From Paracoccaceae bacterium (GTDB lineage Bacteria > Pseudomonadota > Alphaproteobacteria > Rhodobacterales > Rhodobacteraceae), in contig PXES01000078.1 in the NCBI GenBank assembly GCA_003564655.1, positions 1 to 5,261 on the forward strand: 5,261 bases of DNA, read 5' to 3'. The translations under genes were made by a program, and so were the position numbers. Under the pieces are notes generated by a model. That model had not been told where the DNA came from. It saw only the letters and a list, made by a program, of their open reading frames with translations, and ran no database searches. Of this stretch, positions 4,747 through 5,261 are shown one piece after another. Position 1 is the stretch's first letter. Each line of letters opens with the position of its first letter.

Positions 4747-5261
4747 CTGTCCGACCCCAGCGGTCGCTGCGCCGCGCGCAGGGCGGTGTGGTAATCGGGA
4801 TCGTCCTGGTGCAACTCATACGTCACCACGCCCGGCAACTCTGCGAAATCGCGCATCAGCACCTGCGGAAAGAAGGTGGCGCCCACCCCCTCGAAGCCGG
4901 GCAACTGGCGCAGGATGCGCGCTGTCACCGCCGTGCAGCGCGCCGGGCCGACGGCCCCTGCCTCGAGCGCCAGCGCCGTGGCCTGCGCAGCGGTCTCGGG
5001 CGTCACGGCCACCCGTTGCACCACGGCATAATGCGTCTCGCGCACATGGCTGGCGTAGAACGAGGCGCCGGCCTCGTAATCCATACCGAAATGCACATCG
5101 CCACGCCGCGGATTGACGTCACGTCGCCAGCTTCCCGCCGGGTCGAAGATCACCCGCTCTGCGCCGTTGATGAACAGCGCCGTGTGATCGCCGCGCCCGG
5201 AGCCGTAATGCATGATCGTCACCAGCGCGAGTTCGGGCGGGCCGCCATGGACATGGCGCGC
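4743..5261 (-). CDS. Conserved hypothetical protein, 5' end beyond the window; possible permuted NlpC/P60-like fold
   Basis: 172 residues are visible, and the frame is open to the right edge with no in-frame ATG in its last 39 bases. A GTG at 5222 gives a nominal 159-residue version but has no ribosome site, so the true start is probably off the window. Seen: GRGDHTALFING (visible residues 22-33, His26 in a likely beta strand), VIFDPAGSW, DVHFGM, a middle helix-rich region, then ARCTAVTARIL (107-117, Cys109 at the head of a helix) and LPGFEGVGATFFP. His before Cys, each in that setting, recalls circularly permuted NlpC/P60 or LRAT-like papain folds; this is inference, not a recognised hit. 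The pattern resembles uncharacterised, often lipoprotein-annotated proteins I recall from Rhodobacterales. TAA at 4743-4745 overlaps the YbjN-like gene's TAG. Confidence 0.8.
   Translation of the reverse strand, partial: ARHVHGGPPELALVTIMHYGSGRGDHTALFINGAERVIFDPAGSWRRDVNPRRGDVHFGMDYEAGASFYASHVRETHYAVVQRVAVTPETAAQATALALEAGAVGPARCTAVTARILRQLPGFEGVGATFFPQVLMRDFAELPGVVTYELHQDDPDYHTALRAAQRPLGSDS

Noticed and set aside
1..5261. A novel defence, mobile or biosynthetic system.
   Set aside because: No transposase, integrase, toxin, nuclease or repeat array is visible; the genes are ordinary housekeeping or conserved hypothetical types of uniform base composition.

Overview
The window is GC-rich, compactly packed bacterial chromosome. 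The proteins look like those of an alphaproteobacterium of the Rhodobacteraceae/Paracoccaceae type. This lineage is inferred from composition and remembered resemblance of the YbjN-like and H/C-motif proteins to that group; no search was run. No mobile element, CRISPR array, rRNA or tRNA was seen. All eight genes read as housekeeping or conserved hypothetical, and two of them run off the window edges.

Layout from left to right: thymidine kinase (tdk, minus, 3' end off the left edge); divergently, a small ArsC/Spx/YffB-family protein (plus); a convergent gap of about 180 bases with three stem-loops; a cold-shock-domain protein (minus); divergently, a small four-helix membrane protein (plus); a leader of about 215 bases with a hairpin; a DEAD-box RNA helicase (plus) that most likely starts at TTG; a convergent gap with two strong stem-loops; an RluA-type pseudouridine synthase (minus); divergently, a secreted YbjN-like protein (plus); and a convergent gene (minus, 5' end off the right edge) whose stop codon overlaps the YbjN gene's stop.

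Strands alternate almost gene by gene, so most genes are probably transcribed singly and no long operon is evident. Three genes act on RNA: the cold-shock chaperone, the DEAD-box helicase and the rRNA/tRNA pseudouridine synthase. They lie within about 3 kb but in different transcription units, so a joint role in RNA folding and ribosome maturation is only a loose inference. Two of the three convergent junctions carry tandem GC-rich inverted repeats that look like terminators; the third has no spacer at all. I found no convincing novel system. The points most worth a second look are the terminator arrays, the TTG start with its structured leader, the stop-codon overlap, and the possible permuted papain-like fold at the right edge.
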